DNA of 64,000 nt from CAWEQO01 sp963811225 (GTDB taxonomy: Bacteria; Chloroflexota; Anaerolineae; Anaerolineales; Anaerolineaceae), in contig CAWEQO010000004.1 of the NCBI GenBank assembly GCA_963811225.1, positions 1 through 64,000 on the forward strand, in the 5' to 3' direction. The position numbers and the translations under genes are program-made. The notes beneath the pieces are model-generated. The model was not told where the DNA came from. It ran no database searches and worked only from the letters and a program-made list of their open reading frames with translations. Positions 1-13,059 of the stretch are shown here, one piece after another. Numbering within the stretch: the first letter of the stretch is position 1; every line of letters starts with the position of its first letter.

Positions 1-44
1 AACCAGTTTACACTTTCACAATTTCTGATTTTGTTCATACAGAT

Positions 45-95
45 GAAAGCCTGATCGGGCTGCGGGTCACAGGCCCGTAACCTGATCAGGCTTTC
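45..95 (-). terminator. stem-loop downstream of the c-di-AMP receptor pair
   Basis: A 12-bp perfect inverted repeat pairs 45-56 with 84-95, and a smaller CGGG/CCCG pair lies inside the loop. It follows the stop of the minus-strand gene at 118. No T-run follows on the minus strand, so intrinsic termination is only suggested. Nothing else is recognised in bases 1-117. Confidence 0.4.
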
Positions 96-117
96 GGTGT
101 GATCGCCGGTGAGGGTT

Positions 118-384
118 CTAGAAATGGATGTAATCGTCCACTTTCAGGACGAAAACCACACCCCCCTTCGAGTTGGTGTCGCTGCTCTGGCTGCGGCTCT
201 TACGGATCAGGCCCAGCGCATCTTCCACCCGCTCATCTTCCAGCCCGATCAAGAGGGTCGAGTGGCCGCGCCGCAGAAAACCGCCCGTGGAAGCAATTTA
301 AGTCACACGAAAATTGGATGAAGTCAGGGCATGCGAGACGGCATCGGTTTCGTTGTCCGGTACGATGGCGATAATCAGTTTCAT
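118..384 (-). pseudogene. c-di-AMP receptor-like (PII-like, DUF970) copy with in-frame stop
   Basis: From an ATG at 382-384, the minus strand encodes an 88-codon DUF970/PII-like protein. It begins MKLIIAIVPDNETDAV and later contains STGGFLRRGHSTLLIGLEDE, the signature region of the family of cyclic di-AMP receptors (DarA/PstA). Codon 29 is TAA (298-300), placed just before that signature, where homologues usually carry a charged or polar residue. The frame is otherwise open to a TAG at 118-120. The start lies one base after the stop of the upstream paralogue, and that gene's terminal GAGGAG can act as ribosome binding site, so the two form a tandem pair. A single substitution (for example AAA to TAA) explains the stop. 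This is either recent inactivation or a sequence error. Confidence 0.7.
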
Positions 385-385
385 C

Positions 386-724
386 TTAGATCTCCTCGTA
401 ATGCTCCACTTCTAGGGCGAATACGGTAGCGCCGCCGATGGTGATGGGCGTTGGGGTGGGTAGAGGCAGCGGCGCACTTTCTAACGGCACTGCGATATAC
501 TCTACCCGCTGCCGGCAGGTTTCTTGGAGGGCGTCCATTACGACCTGCACCTTTTCAGATGGCAGGCCGATCAACAAGGTGGCGTTGCGTCTTCCCAAGA
601 AACCGCCGTGACTCGGCAGTCGCTCTGAGGAAAGCCCAAGCTTCTCGACGGCATTTTGGGCGCCTTCGACGTCTTGGGCCTGCACCACAGCGATCAACAT
701 TGTTCCTTTTTTCTGAGGATTCAT
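386..724 (-). CDS. PII-like cyclic di-AMP receptor family protein (DUF970)
   Basis: About 112 residues of the DUF970 family, whose characterised members are trimeric PII-like proteins that bind cyclic di-AMP. The core reads MLIAVVQAQDVEGAQ, then GGFLGRRNATLLIGL, matching the family's GGFL-R-x-N-x-T-LLIG signature. The ATG at 722-724 is preferred because AAAGGAG lies about 11 bases upstream; a GTG at 734-736 and an ATG eight codons downstream are alternatives. It is followed by a paralogue with an internal stop, one base apart. The C-terminal third carries a proline-rich LPLPTPTP stretch in the loop region. The ligand is inferred from the family; a cyclic di-AMP synthase is not in the window. 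Confidence 0.75.
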   Translation of the reverse strand: MNPQKKGTMLIAVVQAQDVEGAQNAVEKLGLSSERLPSHGGFLGRRNATLLIGLPSEKVQVVMDALQETCRQRVEYIAVPLESAPLPLPTPTPITIGGATVFALEVEHYEEI

Positions 725-747
725 GGGCGTCTTCACTCCTTTCGTTC

Positions 748-3123
748 TTATCGAGAAAGGGAAACCCGGTGTGGACCGGCTCCGTCAATCGTGATGGTCT
801 GTCCTGTAGAAAAGTTTACAACTGTATCAACAGCATGCCTTGTGATAATCATCCCTTGATATTTTACCGTAACTGGCCAGGGAAAAGGATTAAAACCATG
901 CAAAATCACTTCATTCTTTTTCAGCCGCTGGATTCCAAGCGTATGCAGGAACAATCCAAGCGGGGGCAGCCCGGGTAATGCATTGCTCTCACCGCCTGGA
1001 ACGCCATCCCTGGCGCCGAACCAGGCCCGAAAAACGCCCTCTCGTTTCAAGTTCGAAACGATGGCGTTCATCAAGCGCGTGACCAGGTCGGCTGCCTGAT
1101 TCGCATCGTCATAGGCCAGCAGTCCCTCGCCAATCAAGTTGTTCCAGGGCAAGTAGACGCAGTCGATGCAATCGGCGGAATCATCTGGAGGATTGTTTGG
1201 GCTCAACGGAATGCCGTGTTTTTGTTGATAGCGTTTCAACAAGGTATTCTCCACCAGGGCTTTGGCGCGGCGCTTGTCAGGGACACCGGCCCACAGCGGC
1301 AGCAGCAGCGAGATATCTTCTTGGGTATAGTCAATGCTGGCGACGGTGCCATGATCGCCTTCGGTCAGGCCGCTGACATCCACTCGCTTGAGCTTGCGGT
1401 ACAAGGCCTCGCTGGTGGCGTGGCCGATACCGTCCGCCCAGAAGAAGCGCCCTGCAGGGAAGCTTTCGACAATCTCACCCTGCTCGGTTTCGCCGACCAG
1501 CGTGACTGTGACCGGGCGGCTGTTCTCCCCCTGGCATTCCATCCGCAGCTGCAACCGGCTGGGCGAGCGGAAAGAGCGCCGCTGAGGGAACTTGCCATTC
1601 TTGCTGAACTTGTGTAAAACGCTGCCGGGGGAGCGGTCATGGGTTTGGTAATCACGGTAGCGGTAGCTGGATGTTCTGCGGTCCCAGGTCAATTCGATCC
1701 CACGGCGCAGGGAATCCGCTTTGTTCTCCAGCCACTCCAGATCCTGTTGCGCGTCCATGCGGCGGGCGATGCGGATCAGGCTCTTGCACTCTTTGAACAG
1801 CATGGAAGACAGCGCCGGGCTTTCCAGGGTGGCGATTTCGACGCCTTGGGCGCTGGCACGCCAGCGGTTATAGATGGGCGCATCTTCCAGGCCCGTCTGG
1901 AGGGGGTGGTCCCACTCGGGGAAACTGTCTTGATCCCGATCGTGGTCGGGTTCGAACCAGTGCTGCAGGAAGCGCAGCAGGGCCGGGTAGATCTCCGCCA
2001 GCCAATCGGGGTCATCCAGATACTCGTCGATCTGCAGGGCCAGCGCCGCCAGCAAGGGCTGTGCCAGCCGCCGGGAGCGCTGTCCGCCCAGTCCGGGCTT
2101 CCAATCCACCGATCCGTCCTCGGCCTGGGTTGCCAGGAAGTTGCGCAGTACCCCGGCGCACAGTTCAGCGTTGCCGGGCAGCAGGATGCTCGCCAGGTAC
2201 AGCGCTTCGAGCGGGGTCTGTCCGCTCCACAGGTAGGGATAATCGCCGCCGTCGCCGCGCATGGAGTAGCCCTGGTCGGGTTGGCGGGACAGCACAAAGG
2301 ATGGGTTGGGCAGGTTTTGGTTGCCGGGGAAGAACAAGCCGTAAGCCAGCTTTTGGCTCAAAGCAAAGGCGACATCCCAATCAGGCTCACCGGTTTGGAT
2401 CTCCACCATCTGCCCGGCGTTGAGCAGTTCCAGCCGGGCGATCTCCGCTTCCCATGGAAGGGAGGCTGTTTTCCGGGCCAGTTCGTAGGCCGCCTCGGTG
2501 TCATTCAGTGACGCCAGGGCCCAGGTGAAGCGCCTGGTTTCTCCCGGCTCCAGCGTCAAATCGAGCGCCAGGGAGGGGTAGGGGCCGCCACCCAGCTCGG
2601 CCCCACCGGAGAGAAAGCACACCAGCGAGAGATCGCCGGTTGTGCCTTGCAAGACCTGGTGTGTGCCGATCGGCACGACGTCCATGCTCTGGCCCTTAAG
2701 TGGGCTGAGCAGCCCAATCCATTCGAGCCAAAAGGTTTCAGGGTTTTCGGCAGCGCAAGTCAGGCTTATACGCCCGGATACGACGTGCGATTCCGGCGCC
2801 CAGTATTCGGCGGTTGCATGGATTTGATTGGAAGGGGCAAAACTGAGCGAAAGGTAATTGGGGTAGCAGCTTAGCAAGTGCGGCGGGCGGGCAAACTGCT
2901 GTGGGTCCTGGATGCGCTGGTCTTTACGGATGAAGCTGGGAAACAGGCGCATCACCCGAGCGCGCAGGCCGAAGGTGGTTTGTAAGCTGAGAGTGCGCGG
3001 TTCGCCGTCACAAGTGTTGAGCTCCCAGATCTGATCGTTGGCGTAATCTGGCGAGCAAAGCCGGGCATCCGCCGCAATGGCGAGACGGAGGGGCTCTTCA
3101 CTTGCGCTGATGGGGAAGGTCAT
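748..3123 (-). CDS. (alpha/alpha)6-barrel glycosidase-like protein
   Basis: A 791-residue cytoplasmic protein without a signal peptide. The first ~215 residues look like a beta-sandwich. The rest resembles a six-hairpin (alpha/alpha)6 glycosidase domain of the GH63/mannosylglycerate-hydrolase type, with many aromatic and acidic loops such as GDGGDYPYLWSGQTPLEALY and FPEWDHPLQTGLEDAPIYNRW. I cannot assign a GH family or name the catalytic acids. It is the promoter-distal member of a minus-strand run that includes a GH38 alpha-mannosidase, an esterase and sugar-acid enzymes, so a role in breaking down a mannose-containing or related glycan is plausible. The ATG at 3123 has no close competitor. 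Confidence 0.6.
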   Translation of the reverse strand: MTFPISASEEPLRLAIAADARLCSPDYANDQIWELNTCDGEPRTLSLQTTFGLRARVMRLFPSFIRKDQRIQDPQQFARPPHLLSCYPNYLSLSFAPSNQIHATAEYWAPESHVVSGRISLTCAAENPETFWLEWIGLLSPLKGQSMDVVPIGTHQVLQGTTGDLSLVCFLSGGAELGGGPYPSLALDLTLEPGETRRFTWALASLNDTEAAYELARKTASLPWEAEIARLELLNAGQMVEIQTGEPDWDVAFALSQKLAYGLFFPGNQNLPNPSFVLSRQPDQGYSMRGDGGDYPYLWSGQTPLEALYLASILLPGNAELCAGVLRNFLATQAEDGSVDWKPGLGGQRSRRLAQPLLAALALQIDEYLDDPDWLAEIYPALLRFLQHWFEPDHDRDQDSFPEWDHPLQTGLEDAPIYNRWRASAQGVEIATLESPALSSMLFKECKSLIRIARRMDAQQDLEWLENKADSLRRGIELTWDRRTSSYRYRDYQTHDRSPGSVLHKFSKNGKFPQRRSFRSPSRLQLRMECQGENSRPVTVTLVGETEQGEIVESFPAGRFFWADGIGHATSEALYRKLKRVDVSGLTEGDHGTVASIDYTQEDISLLLPLWAGVPDKRRAKALVENTLLKRYQQKHGIPLSPNNPPDDSADCIDCVYLPWNNLIGEGLLAYDDANQAADLVTRLMNAIVSNLKREGVFRAWFGARDGVPGGESNALPGLPPLGLFLHTLGIQRLKKNEVILHGFNPFPWPVTVKYQGMIITRHAVDTVVNFSTGQTITIDGAGPHRVSLSR

Positions 3124-3172
3124 AGCCTGATTGTAGCATAAAGAGAAACAGAGATTAGAAAACAGATAGCGG

Positions 3173-3844
3173 TTACTGGCCTCTATTTTCGATCTGCGTT
3201 TCTACCCAGGTCTGGAAATCCGTCACCGATTCGAACACCTTCACCTTGCTATCCTTGTGCCCGTTATGAACGGTGGCGGTCTTGGCCCAGGCTGCGCCGA
3301 GCGGCTTGACACCCGCTTCCAGAGCAGACTGCATGTCATAAGGGGTGTCACCCAGGTAGGCAGCGTTGTGCGGCGCCATGCCCCAGGCTGCCAGCACTTC
3401 ATGGATGCCTTTGGGTTTACTGGGACGGGTGAAGTCGCCGGTTACTACAGGGTCTACGTACGGCTGCAGACCCAGGCGCTCCAGCGAGATCGCTGCGCTC
3501 TCCGGCCCTTTACCGGTCACCATGCCGAGACGCAGGCCGCACGCCTGCAGCTGCTGCAAGACTGCAAGGATGCCGGGGAACGGCTCTTTGATCGCAGAGT
3601 GCAGTGCAGCGTACTCTGTCAGATAATCGTTCAGGGCAGCCTTGGGATCCTGCGGAACCCATTTCGCCAGGATGCCTTCCTCGGGCAGCCCGAACATGTC
3701 TAAGATTTCCTCTGGGGTGAACTCGCGCCGCAGATGTTTTCGAAAGACGCGCGTGTAGGATTCGATGCAGACCGGTAAGGTGTCTGCCAGGGTTCCATCC
3801 AGATCGAAAATGATGCCTTTGAGGGTTGTCGTGTTCATTTGCAT
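3173..3844 (-). CDS. HAD-superfamily phosphatase, phosphoglycolate-phosphatase-like
   Basis: A 223-residue haloacid-dehalogenase phosphatase. Motif I is FDLDGTLAD (nucleophile Asp near residue 16), motif II/III is VTGKG, and motif IV is GDTPYDMQSA; the region between holds a helical cap. The family hydrolyses small phosphomonoesters such as phosphoglycolate or sugar phosphates. Two starts are possible: the ATG at 3844, with AGGAAG six bases upstream, or the ATG at 3838, which overlaps the upstream stop as ATGA. Either way it is translationally coupled to the metallophosphatase gene. The substrate is unknown. Confidence 0.8.
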   Translation of the reverse strand: MQMNTTTLKGIIFDLDGTLADTLPVCIESYTRVFRKHLRREFTPEEILDMFGLPEEGILAKWVPQDPKAALNDYLTEYAALHSAIKEPFPGILAVLQQLQACGLRLGMVTGKGPESAAISLERLGLQPYVDPVVTGDFTRPSKPKGIHEVLAAWGMAPHNAAYLGDTPYDMQSALEAGVKPLGAAWAKTATVHNGHKDSKVKVFESVTDFQTWVETQIENRGQ

Positions 3845-4863
3845 TTCTCGCTTCCTGAATCCAACGCCTGGCCGTCGCCAACCGGCAAGAATTCCCAGTC
3901 GTAATGGTCCTCGTAGAGGGTGAATTTGATCACGCCGAAGGTGTCGGGGATGCGCACCTCGCTGTTGGGTAAGATATCCGCGCCAAAGGGAATGTGATAG
4001 GCGCCGCCCGTTCCAACCACGAACTGGCGCAGGCCGTGTTCGAAGTCGAGGTTACCGTCCGGATCCTGCGGGGCGATACGCTCATACTCGTGCTCGTGCC
4101 CACTGACCACTACGTCGACGCCGTTCTCCCAAAGAGTGGTGAAAATTGGGCTGATCCAGCCCGCGCTGCCCGCTTGGCCGGAGCTCCAGCGGGGATGGTG
4201 GTAGTATGCCAGGCTGCATTGGGTGGGGTGATTCTGCAAGTCCTGGCGCAGCCACTCCACCTGCTTGGAGTTGGCTTTGCAGCTCACGTAATCGCAATTG
4301 GTGTTGAGGGCTATGATATGCCAGGCGCCCAGGTCGTAACTGTACCAGCCTTTGCCCGGTTCTCCGGCGGCTTCACCAAAATACTGATAGTAGTACTTGC
4401 CCTCTTCGGACTCATAGTCATGGTTGCCGGGGGAGGGGTGGATGCGGTCGAGGAACTGACCCCAGCTGGGGCCGAAGCAGTTCTTGTACTCCACTTTCCG
4501 CCCGTAATCGTTCGAGTTGTCCCCGGCGGTGAAGATCGCGCCCGGGATTTCCGCCAATAGAGCGGCTGTTTCTTTGTCGCCCTTGTTGCCGCAAATGGAG
4601 ATATCTCCGGCACCGACCAATGTGGCCGGGGTGGGGGTAGGCGTCAGGGTGGCGGTGGGGATGGGCGTGGCGGTGGCGGTAGCGGTCGGCAAAGGGGTGG
4701 CCGTGGAGGTGGGCGTGCCTGTAGACGTGGCGGTCGCGGTGGGCGACGGGACGGGGGTGTAAATCAAGGCTCGAACGGCCGGGACGCAGCCGGTCGCCAG
4801 GATCGCAATCGCCAGGATGGGAAGCCAAATTTTTGGGTGTCGGTTATGAATTTGCCTGTTCAT
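3835..4863 (-). CDS. lipoprotein metallophosphatase (calcineurin-like)
   Basis: Read from the ATG at 4863, the protein starts with a basic n-region, a hydrophobic stretch and a lipobox ending ATGC (Cys26), so it should be a lipid-anchored exported protein. A low-complexity linker rich in Thr, Pro and Ala (residues ~35-75) follows, a common design in Chloroflexota secreted proteins. The catalytic domain shows all metallophosphatase motifs: VGAGDI, AGDNSND, PGNHDYE, YYHHPRW and SGHEHEYER. The Asp, Asn and His metal ligands are all present. Its start lies inside the 3' end of the kinase gene. It resembles purple-acid-phosphatase-like esterases; the substrate is unknown. A start 18 codons upstream is possible but would spoil the signal peptide. 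Confidence 0.85.
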   Translation of the reverse strand: MNRQIHNRHPKIWLPILAIAILATGCVPAVRALIYTPVPSPTATATSTGTPTSTATPLPTATATATPIPTATLTPTPTPATLVGAGDISICGNKGDKETAALLAEIPGAIFTAGDNSNDYGRKVEYKNCFGPSWGQFLDRIHPSPGNHDYESEEGKYYYQYFGEAAGEPGKGWYSYDLGAWHIIALNTNCDYVSCKANSKQVEWLRQDLQNHPTQCSLAYYHHPRWSSGQAGSAGWISPIFTTLWENGVDVVVSGHEHEYERIAPQDPDGNLDFEHGLRQFVVGTGGAYHIPFGADILPNSEVRIPDTFGVIKFTLYEDHYDWEFLPVGDGQALDSGSEKCK

Positions 4864-6328
4864 ACAGCTTTCGATACAACTCCTGAAACTGTTGGTGCTG
4901 GGTGATATAAAAGGCATGCTTGTCTGCGTCCGGCTTCAGCTCGTTTTCCGGCTGGCCGTTTGCAACCAATTCGTCCTTTGATTCTACTACACCTAGCGCT
5001 TGCAGTCCCAGAATGGCTGCGCCAATTACCGAAGCATCGGTGACCTCGGTCGGCGCCAGCGGCACGCCCAGCACATCAGCCACGATCTGCGACCATACCG
5101 GCGAATGGGTGATCCCCCCGGTCAGGCGCACCGGCAGGCGAAGCTTGCGTTGAGCGGAGAGCGCCTGCCAGACGTCGGCCAGGCAGTAAGCCACCCCTTC
5201 CAGCACCGCCCGGGCAATATGGGCGCGCGAATGCTCCAGCCCCATTCCCAGGATTACGGCCCGGGCATGTGCATTCCAATGCGGGCTGCGCTCTCCTGCG
5301 AAGTAAGGCAGCGCCATCACGCCCCCAGATCCAGGCGGAATCTTGGCGACGTCTTCCAGAAAGCGCAGGTAAGACGCTTCCCCCTTGAATTCCGGGTACA
5401 GGCGCTCCAGGGCCCACTGCATCGCCAGGCCGCCGTTGTTGATGGCCCCACCTGCAAACCAGCGTCCTTCTGTGAAGACATAGCACCAGGTGCGCTCTAG
5501 CGGGTCGAGCAGTGGGCGAGAGGTAGTAACACGCACTGCGCCGCTGGTGCCGACCGTGATCACGCTCTCGCCTTCACCGGCGGCCCCAGCGCCCAGGTTC
5601 GCCAGAGCGCCGTCGCTGTTCCCGGCGATGACCGGCAGGCCGGCCGGCAGCCCGACCTGGTTGGCGGCTTCGGGCAGAAGACCACCGATAATCTCGAACG
5701 GGGATACCAGCTCGGGCAAGCGCTCTGGCCGGATGCCCGCCATCTCCAGCGCCTCGGGATGCCATTCCAGGGTTTGCAGATCCAACAGTCCGGTCGTGGA
5801 GGCCAATCCCAATTCTGAAACCCAGCGCCCGGTCAGGCGGTACAGAACATACTCTTTGATCGCCGCATAGCGTGCCGCTTGCTGGTCGAGGTCGGGCCGC
5901 TCCTGCTGCCACCAGCGCAGCTTGGCCGGGTGGTAGATTTGCTGCACCGGGCAGCCTGTGTGCAGGTAGATTTCATGGACGTCCCACTCGCGGCGCAAGG
6001 CTTCGGCCTGTGGAGCGGCGCGCTGGTCGGCCCAGGTCATGGCGTTTGCCAGGGGCGTGCCGGCCTGGTCCAACGGCATCACGCTGTGCATTGCCCCGCT
6101 GAGGCTCAGCCCATCGATCTTCAAGCCGCTGGGAAGCTTCTCACGCAGCGCCAGCAAGGCCCCCACCAGTCCGGCCCACACGTCGTGCGGGTCCTGCTCG
6201 ACCCAGCCGGAGTGCGGCGAATGCAGTGGGTAGTCCCGGTTGGCGGTCGTGAGGACACCCGCGCCGGGGGTGTAAGCGATGGCTTTGCAGTTGGTGGTGC
6301 CCAGGTCGATCCCAGCGATGATCGTCAC
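4844..6328 (-). CDS. FGGY-family carbohydrate kinase (gluconokinase/xylulokinase type)
   Basis: A 494-residue FGGY kinase from a GTG at 6326-6328 with GAGGAG upstream. It opens AGIDLGTTNCKAIAY (phosphate 1 motif) and later has ITVGTSGAVR (adenosine/phosphate 2) and LTGGITHSPVWSQIVADVLG near the C-terminus, all typical of active members. The length is normal for the family. The family phosphorylates sugars or sugar acids with ATP. It follows a LarA-type epimerase and a UxuB-like oxidoreductase, so gluconate or a related aldonate is the favoured substrate by inference; xylulose remains possible. Longer upstream reading has no family similarity, which supports the GTG. Confidence 0.85.
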   Translation of the reverse strand: MTIIAGIDLGTTNCKAIAYTPGAGVLTTANRDYPLHSPHSGWVEQDPHDVWAGLVGALLALREKLPSGLKIDGLSLSGAMHSVMPLDQAGTPLANAMTWADQRAAPQAEALRREWDVHEIYLHTGCPVQQIYHPAKLRWWQQERPDLDQQAARYAAIKEYVLYRLTGRWVSELGLASTTGLLDLQTLEWHPEALEMAGIRPERLPELVSPFEIIGGLLPEAANQVGLPAGLPVIAGNSDGALANLGAGAAGEGESVITVGTSGAVRVTTSRPLLDPLERTWCYVFTEGRWFAGGAINNGGLAMQWALERLYPEFKGEASYLRFLEDVAKIPPGSGGVMALPYFAGERSPHWNAHARAVILGMGLEHSRAHIARAVLEGVAYCLADVWQALSAQRKLRLPVRLTGGITHSPVWSQIVADVLGVPLAPTEVTDASVIGAAILGLQALGVVESKDELVANGQPENELKPDADKHAFYITQHQQFQELYRKLYEQANS

Positions 6329-6395
6329 GGTCGTCTCCTCGATTGAATGACACAGAACAGGTATGGGAAAGCGATGTGGGTGCTCTCTGTTCCTG

Positions 6396-7628
6396 CTATC
6401 TCTCTCGCAGCCGGAACAGTGTCTCTCCGGCGTGGCCGGCCAGCAGGATGCCCTCATCCTCCCGCCCGGCCCAATCTGCCGGATGGATGGCTGCCGGGTC
6501 GATATACCCCAGGTTGATCTGCCGGCATGTCTGTTCAGGGATCGCGGTTGCCAGCGTCACCCGGATCCGTGGATGCTCGACACCTTCCTCGTAGGCGCCC
6601 GGCCCCTTGACGTGGGTCGAATGCGCCAGCACGGCCAGGGGCACGTCCGCAAAATGCGGCCACTGCTTCTGGAAATACTCGGCCACGTGGTAGCCCACCT
6701 GCTTGATCCAATCGCCATGGGTCTGACTGATGCGCCCCAGGTGTGGGGCGTAGAGGATCACCTCGCCGCCGTCGGCGATGACCGGCTCGGTCTTGTACAT
6801 GCCCTTAGCGCCGACCCACAGCTCGTCGTACATTTCGGGCAGCACAGCCAGCACGCGCTGGTAGGGACGGTCGGAATAGACGATATGCACTTGGGCCGAG
6901 AGATCGGCGGCTTGCGACCAGGCCTCTTCCGGTGTCCCGGCGTACAACCCGGCAACCCCCTGTTGGGTAACCACCGCGCACAGGGCATGGCGCGGGACGG
7001 GGATCCATTGGGCTGCCCGGTCTATGAATCTGCGCACCGGGGTATGCTTGTGACCGATGATGGCGCTTGAAGTGAATAAGGCGCCCAGCCAGTGGGTCTG
7101 ATTGATCATCGCGCCCGTGGACAGCCCAGGGAAGAAATACTTGTTGCCGCCTGAGAAGCCCACCACTTCATGCGGAAAGACCGGCCCGCACAGGATGACG
7201 TGGTCGTGCTCCAGCGCCGCCCGGTTGAGGCGCACGGGAATGGCGGTGTCCAGGCGGCCTTCGCTGAGCGAGCGCACTTCCTGGGCCGGGATCTCGCCCA
7301 GGTCGACGAAGGTGTGCGTATCTTGCCAGCGGTGGATCAGCAAGCCGATTTCCCTGTACTGCGTAAGACGTTCTTGCTCGCTCAACCCGAACAGTTCCAG
7401 CAGTTCGGCATCGCTCAGATACGGGTGCGTGCCCAACGCGACCATGAAGTCGAGTTTTTGGACGCGCGGCAGCAGTTGTTCGGCGAGCAGCCGGAAGAAC
7501 AGCGGCAGCGGCATGGTGCGCGTACCGTCGGGCACGACGACCAGCACGCTTTGGCCGTCCAGTTTCCAATCTGCAACGGATCGAGAGACGACCCCTTTGA
7601 TTTCGTCCTCAGACAGGTAATTCGTCAT
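6396..7628 (-). CDS. LarA-family nickel-pincer racemase/epimerase (DUF2088)
   Basis: A 410-residue member of the LarA family (lactate racemase and homologues), which uses a nickel pincer nucleotide bound to an active-site lysine to racemise or epimerise alpha-hydroxy acids. Visible signatures are VVPDGTRTMP (34-40 region), VALGTHPYLSD with His68, FSGGNKYFFPGLSTGAM carrying the probable cofactor-binding Lys, and HTPVRRFIDRA. Homologues act on lactate, malate and aldonates such as gluconate/mannonate. The cofactor makers LarB, LarC and LarE are not in this window. It lies between a UxuB-like SDR and an FGGY kinase, both on the same strand, which favours a sugar-acid substrate. The ATG at 7628 is chosen over one six codons upstream because it fits the family N-terminus. 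Confidence 0.8.
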   Translation of the reverse strand: MTNYLSEDEIKGVVSRSVADWKLDGQSVLVVVPDGTRTMPLPLFFRLLAEQLLPRVQKLDFMVALGTHPYLSDAELLELFGLSEQERLTQYREIGLLIHRWQDTHTFVDLGEIPAQEVRSLSEGRLDTAIPVRLNRAALEHDHVILCGPVFPHEVVGFSGGNKYFFPGLSTGAMINQTHWLGALFTSSAIIGHKHTPVRRFIDRAAQWIPVPRHALCAVVTQQGVAGLYAGTPEEAWSQAADLSAQVHIVYSDRPYQRVLAVLPEMYDELWVGAKGMYKTEPVIADGGEVILYAPHLGRISQTHGDWIKQVGYHVAEYFQKQWPHFADVPLAVLAHSTHVKGPGAYEEGVEHPRIRVTLATAIPEQTCRQINLGYIDPAAIHPADWAGREDEGILLAGHAGETLFRLRER

Positions 7629-7644
7629 AGGACTATGATACCTC

Positions 7645-7711
7645 AAAGAGGGTAGAGAATAGAGAACAGGGAGCGCTCACCGCTCCCTGTTCTCTATTCT
7701 CTACCCTCTTT
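7645..7711. repeat. long perfect inverted repeat, GA-rich class
   Basis: Arms of 31 bp (7645-7675 and 7681-7711) pair perfectly around a 5-base loop. One strand of each arm is purine-rich and contains AGAGAATAGAGAACAG. It lies between the SDR stop (7713-7715) and the LarA-like start, so in the minus-strand transcript it directly follows the SDR stop. It could be a terminator or processing hairpin, but only a short T-run follows on that strand. Confidence 0.85.
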
Positions 7712-7712
7712 T

Positions 7713-8535
7713 TTACACCCCGCTGAATGCCGAGAAACCTCCATCCAACGGCAGGACCACCCCGGTGACGAACTGCGCAGCCGATGACAGCAGCCACAGG
7801 ACCGCTCCGGTCATCTCGTCCGGAGAGCCAAAGCGGCCCATGGGGGTGCTCTTCAGCACGGCTTGCCCGCGAGCACTTAACTCGCCGGTTTGCGGGTCGG
7901 TCAGAAGGTCGGTATTCTGCTCGGTGATCAGGAAGCCGGGTGCGATGGCGTTAACTCGGATGTCGGGGCTGTAGTTTTGAGCCATATGTACGGCCAGCCA
8001 TTGGGTGAAGTTGCTCAGGGCTCCCTTGGCTGCCGAATAACTGACGATGCGAGTCAGCGGGCGCAGCGAGGCCATCGAAGCCACGTTGAGGATGCTGCCG
8101 CGGCCGCGCTCGCCCATCGATTGCCCGAAGATTTGGGCGCAGAACAGCGAGCCCATGAAGTTGACGTCGAACACCTCGCGGATGGCGTCCTCGGGCAGCT
8201 CGAAGAAGGAAGTGCCTGTCTGCACGGTGGCGTGTGGGTTGTTGCCGCCCGCTCCGTTGATCAGGATATCCACCCGGCCAAAGCGCCCCAACACTTGCTC
8301 CCCGACGGCTTCCAGGCGAGCTTTATCGGTCACATCCGCCTCATACGGCCGCGCCCGGATGCCCTCCTGGGCCAGTTCATCCACCTTGGCCTGGGCGCGC
8401 GCCTGCTGCGTGCTCAGGATTACCAGGTTCGCCCCCAGCAATCCCAATGCCCGCACGGCCGGGGCCAGCAAGACGCCCGTCCCTCCGGTGATCACGACCA
8501 CCTGATCCGAGAAGTCATACCACCGGTGCAGCTGC

Positions 8536-8543
<8 letters not shown>
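7713..8543 (-). CDS. SDR oxidoreductase, probable D-mannonate oxidoreductase (UxuB-like)
   Basis: A 276-residue short-chain dehydrogenase. The cofactor loop is VVITGGTGVLLAPAV, followed by NGAGGN, catalytic Ser in NVASMAS and YSAAK (Tyr-x-x-x-Lys). The stretches AIAPGFLITEQN and VVLPLDGGFSAFSGV are typical of SDR-type mannonate oxidoreductases, which interconvert fructuronate and mannonate with NAD(P)H. The first codons overlap the end of the alpha-mannosidase gene by 8 bases, so the two are translationally coupled. The neighbouring LarA-like protein and FGGY kinase suggest a pathway from mannonate to a phosphorylated aldonate. The precise substrate is inferred from family resemblance. Confidence 0.8.
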
Positions 8544-11721
<3,178 letters not shown>

Positions 11722-11737
11722 GATTTCCCCTTACCTA

Positions 11738-11919
11738 TTAATGCTTGTGTTGGCCGAAGGCGGGCCCTCACCGTCCGGAGTCCTCTCTCCCAAAGGGCGC
11801 TGGATTTATGGCGGCAGCCCTTATGGTTGGTTTTCCTGTGCAGGGCTTGCAGCAGACCAGTCCCTACTCATTCATCCGATGAGAAAGGGATGAGGTAAGG
11901 GCCTGCCTTCGGCATTAAT
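11738..11919. repeat. imperfect interspersed palindromic repeat
   Basis: The ends pair: TTAATG, CCGAAGGC and GGCCCT on the left (11738-11768) match GGGCC, GCCTTCGG and CATTAA on the right (about 11897-11917), with a 10-base insertion in the left arm. The interior includes CTCTCTCCCAAAGGGC, which resembles interspersed repeats common in environmental bacterial genomes. It fills the gap between the esterase and alpha-mannosidase genes. Confidence 0.55.
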
Positions 11920-11924
11920 TACCC

Positions 11925-12902
<978 letters not shown>

Positions 12903-12972
12903 GATCCACTCTCCAGGGTTTTGTTAGGGATACGAACGAACACCTTCTATTTTAGATCAAAAAGAAGAAAAA

Positions 12973-13053
12973 AGAGAGTAGGAATAGAAAATAGAGAACA
13001 GTCCCGCATCTTTTGCAAGAACTGTTCTCTATTTTCTATTCTCTACTCTCTTA
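12973..13053. repeat. long inverted repeat, GA-rich class
   Basis: Left arm 12973-13003 and right arm 13022-13053 pair over about 31 bp with a single one-base bulge around an 18-base loop. The arms share the AATAGAGAACAG word with the repeat at 7645. It lies downstream of the LON-domain gene and upstream of the esterase gene, both minus strand. Confidence 0.82.
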
Positions 13054-13059
13054 TTTCCC

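Noticed and set aside
1639..2511. Long plus-strand frame opposite the glycosidase gene.
   Set aside because: It lies fully antisense to a better-supported gene, and its composition reflects the codon bias of that gene.
4517..4762. Plus-strand frame rich in Val, Gly and Ala repeats.
   Set aside because: It is the antisense reading of the TP-rich linker of the lipoprotein metallophosphatase.
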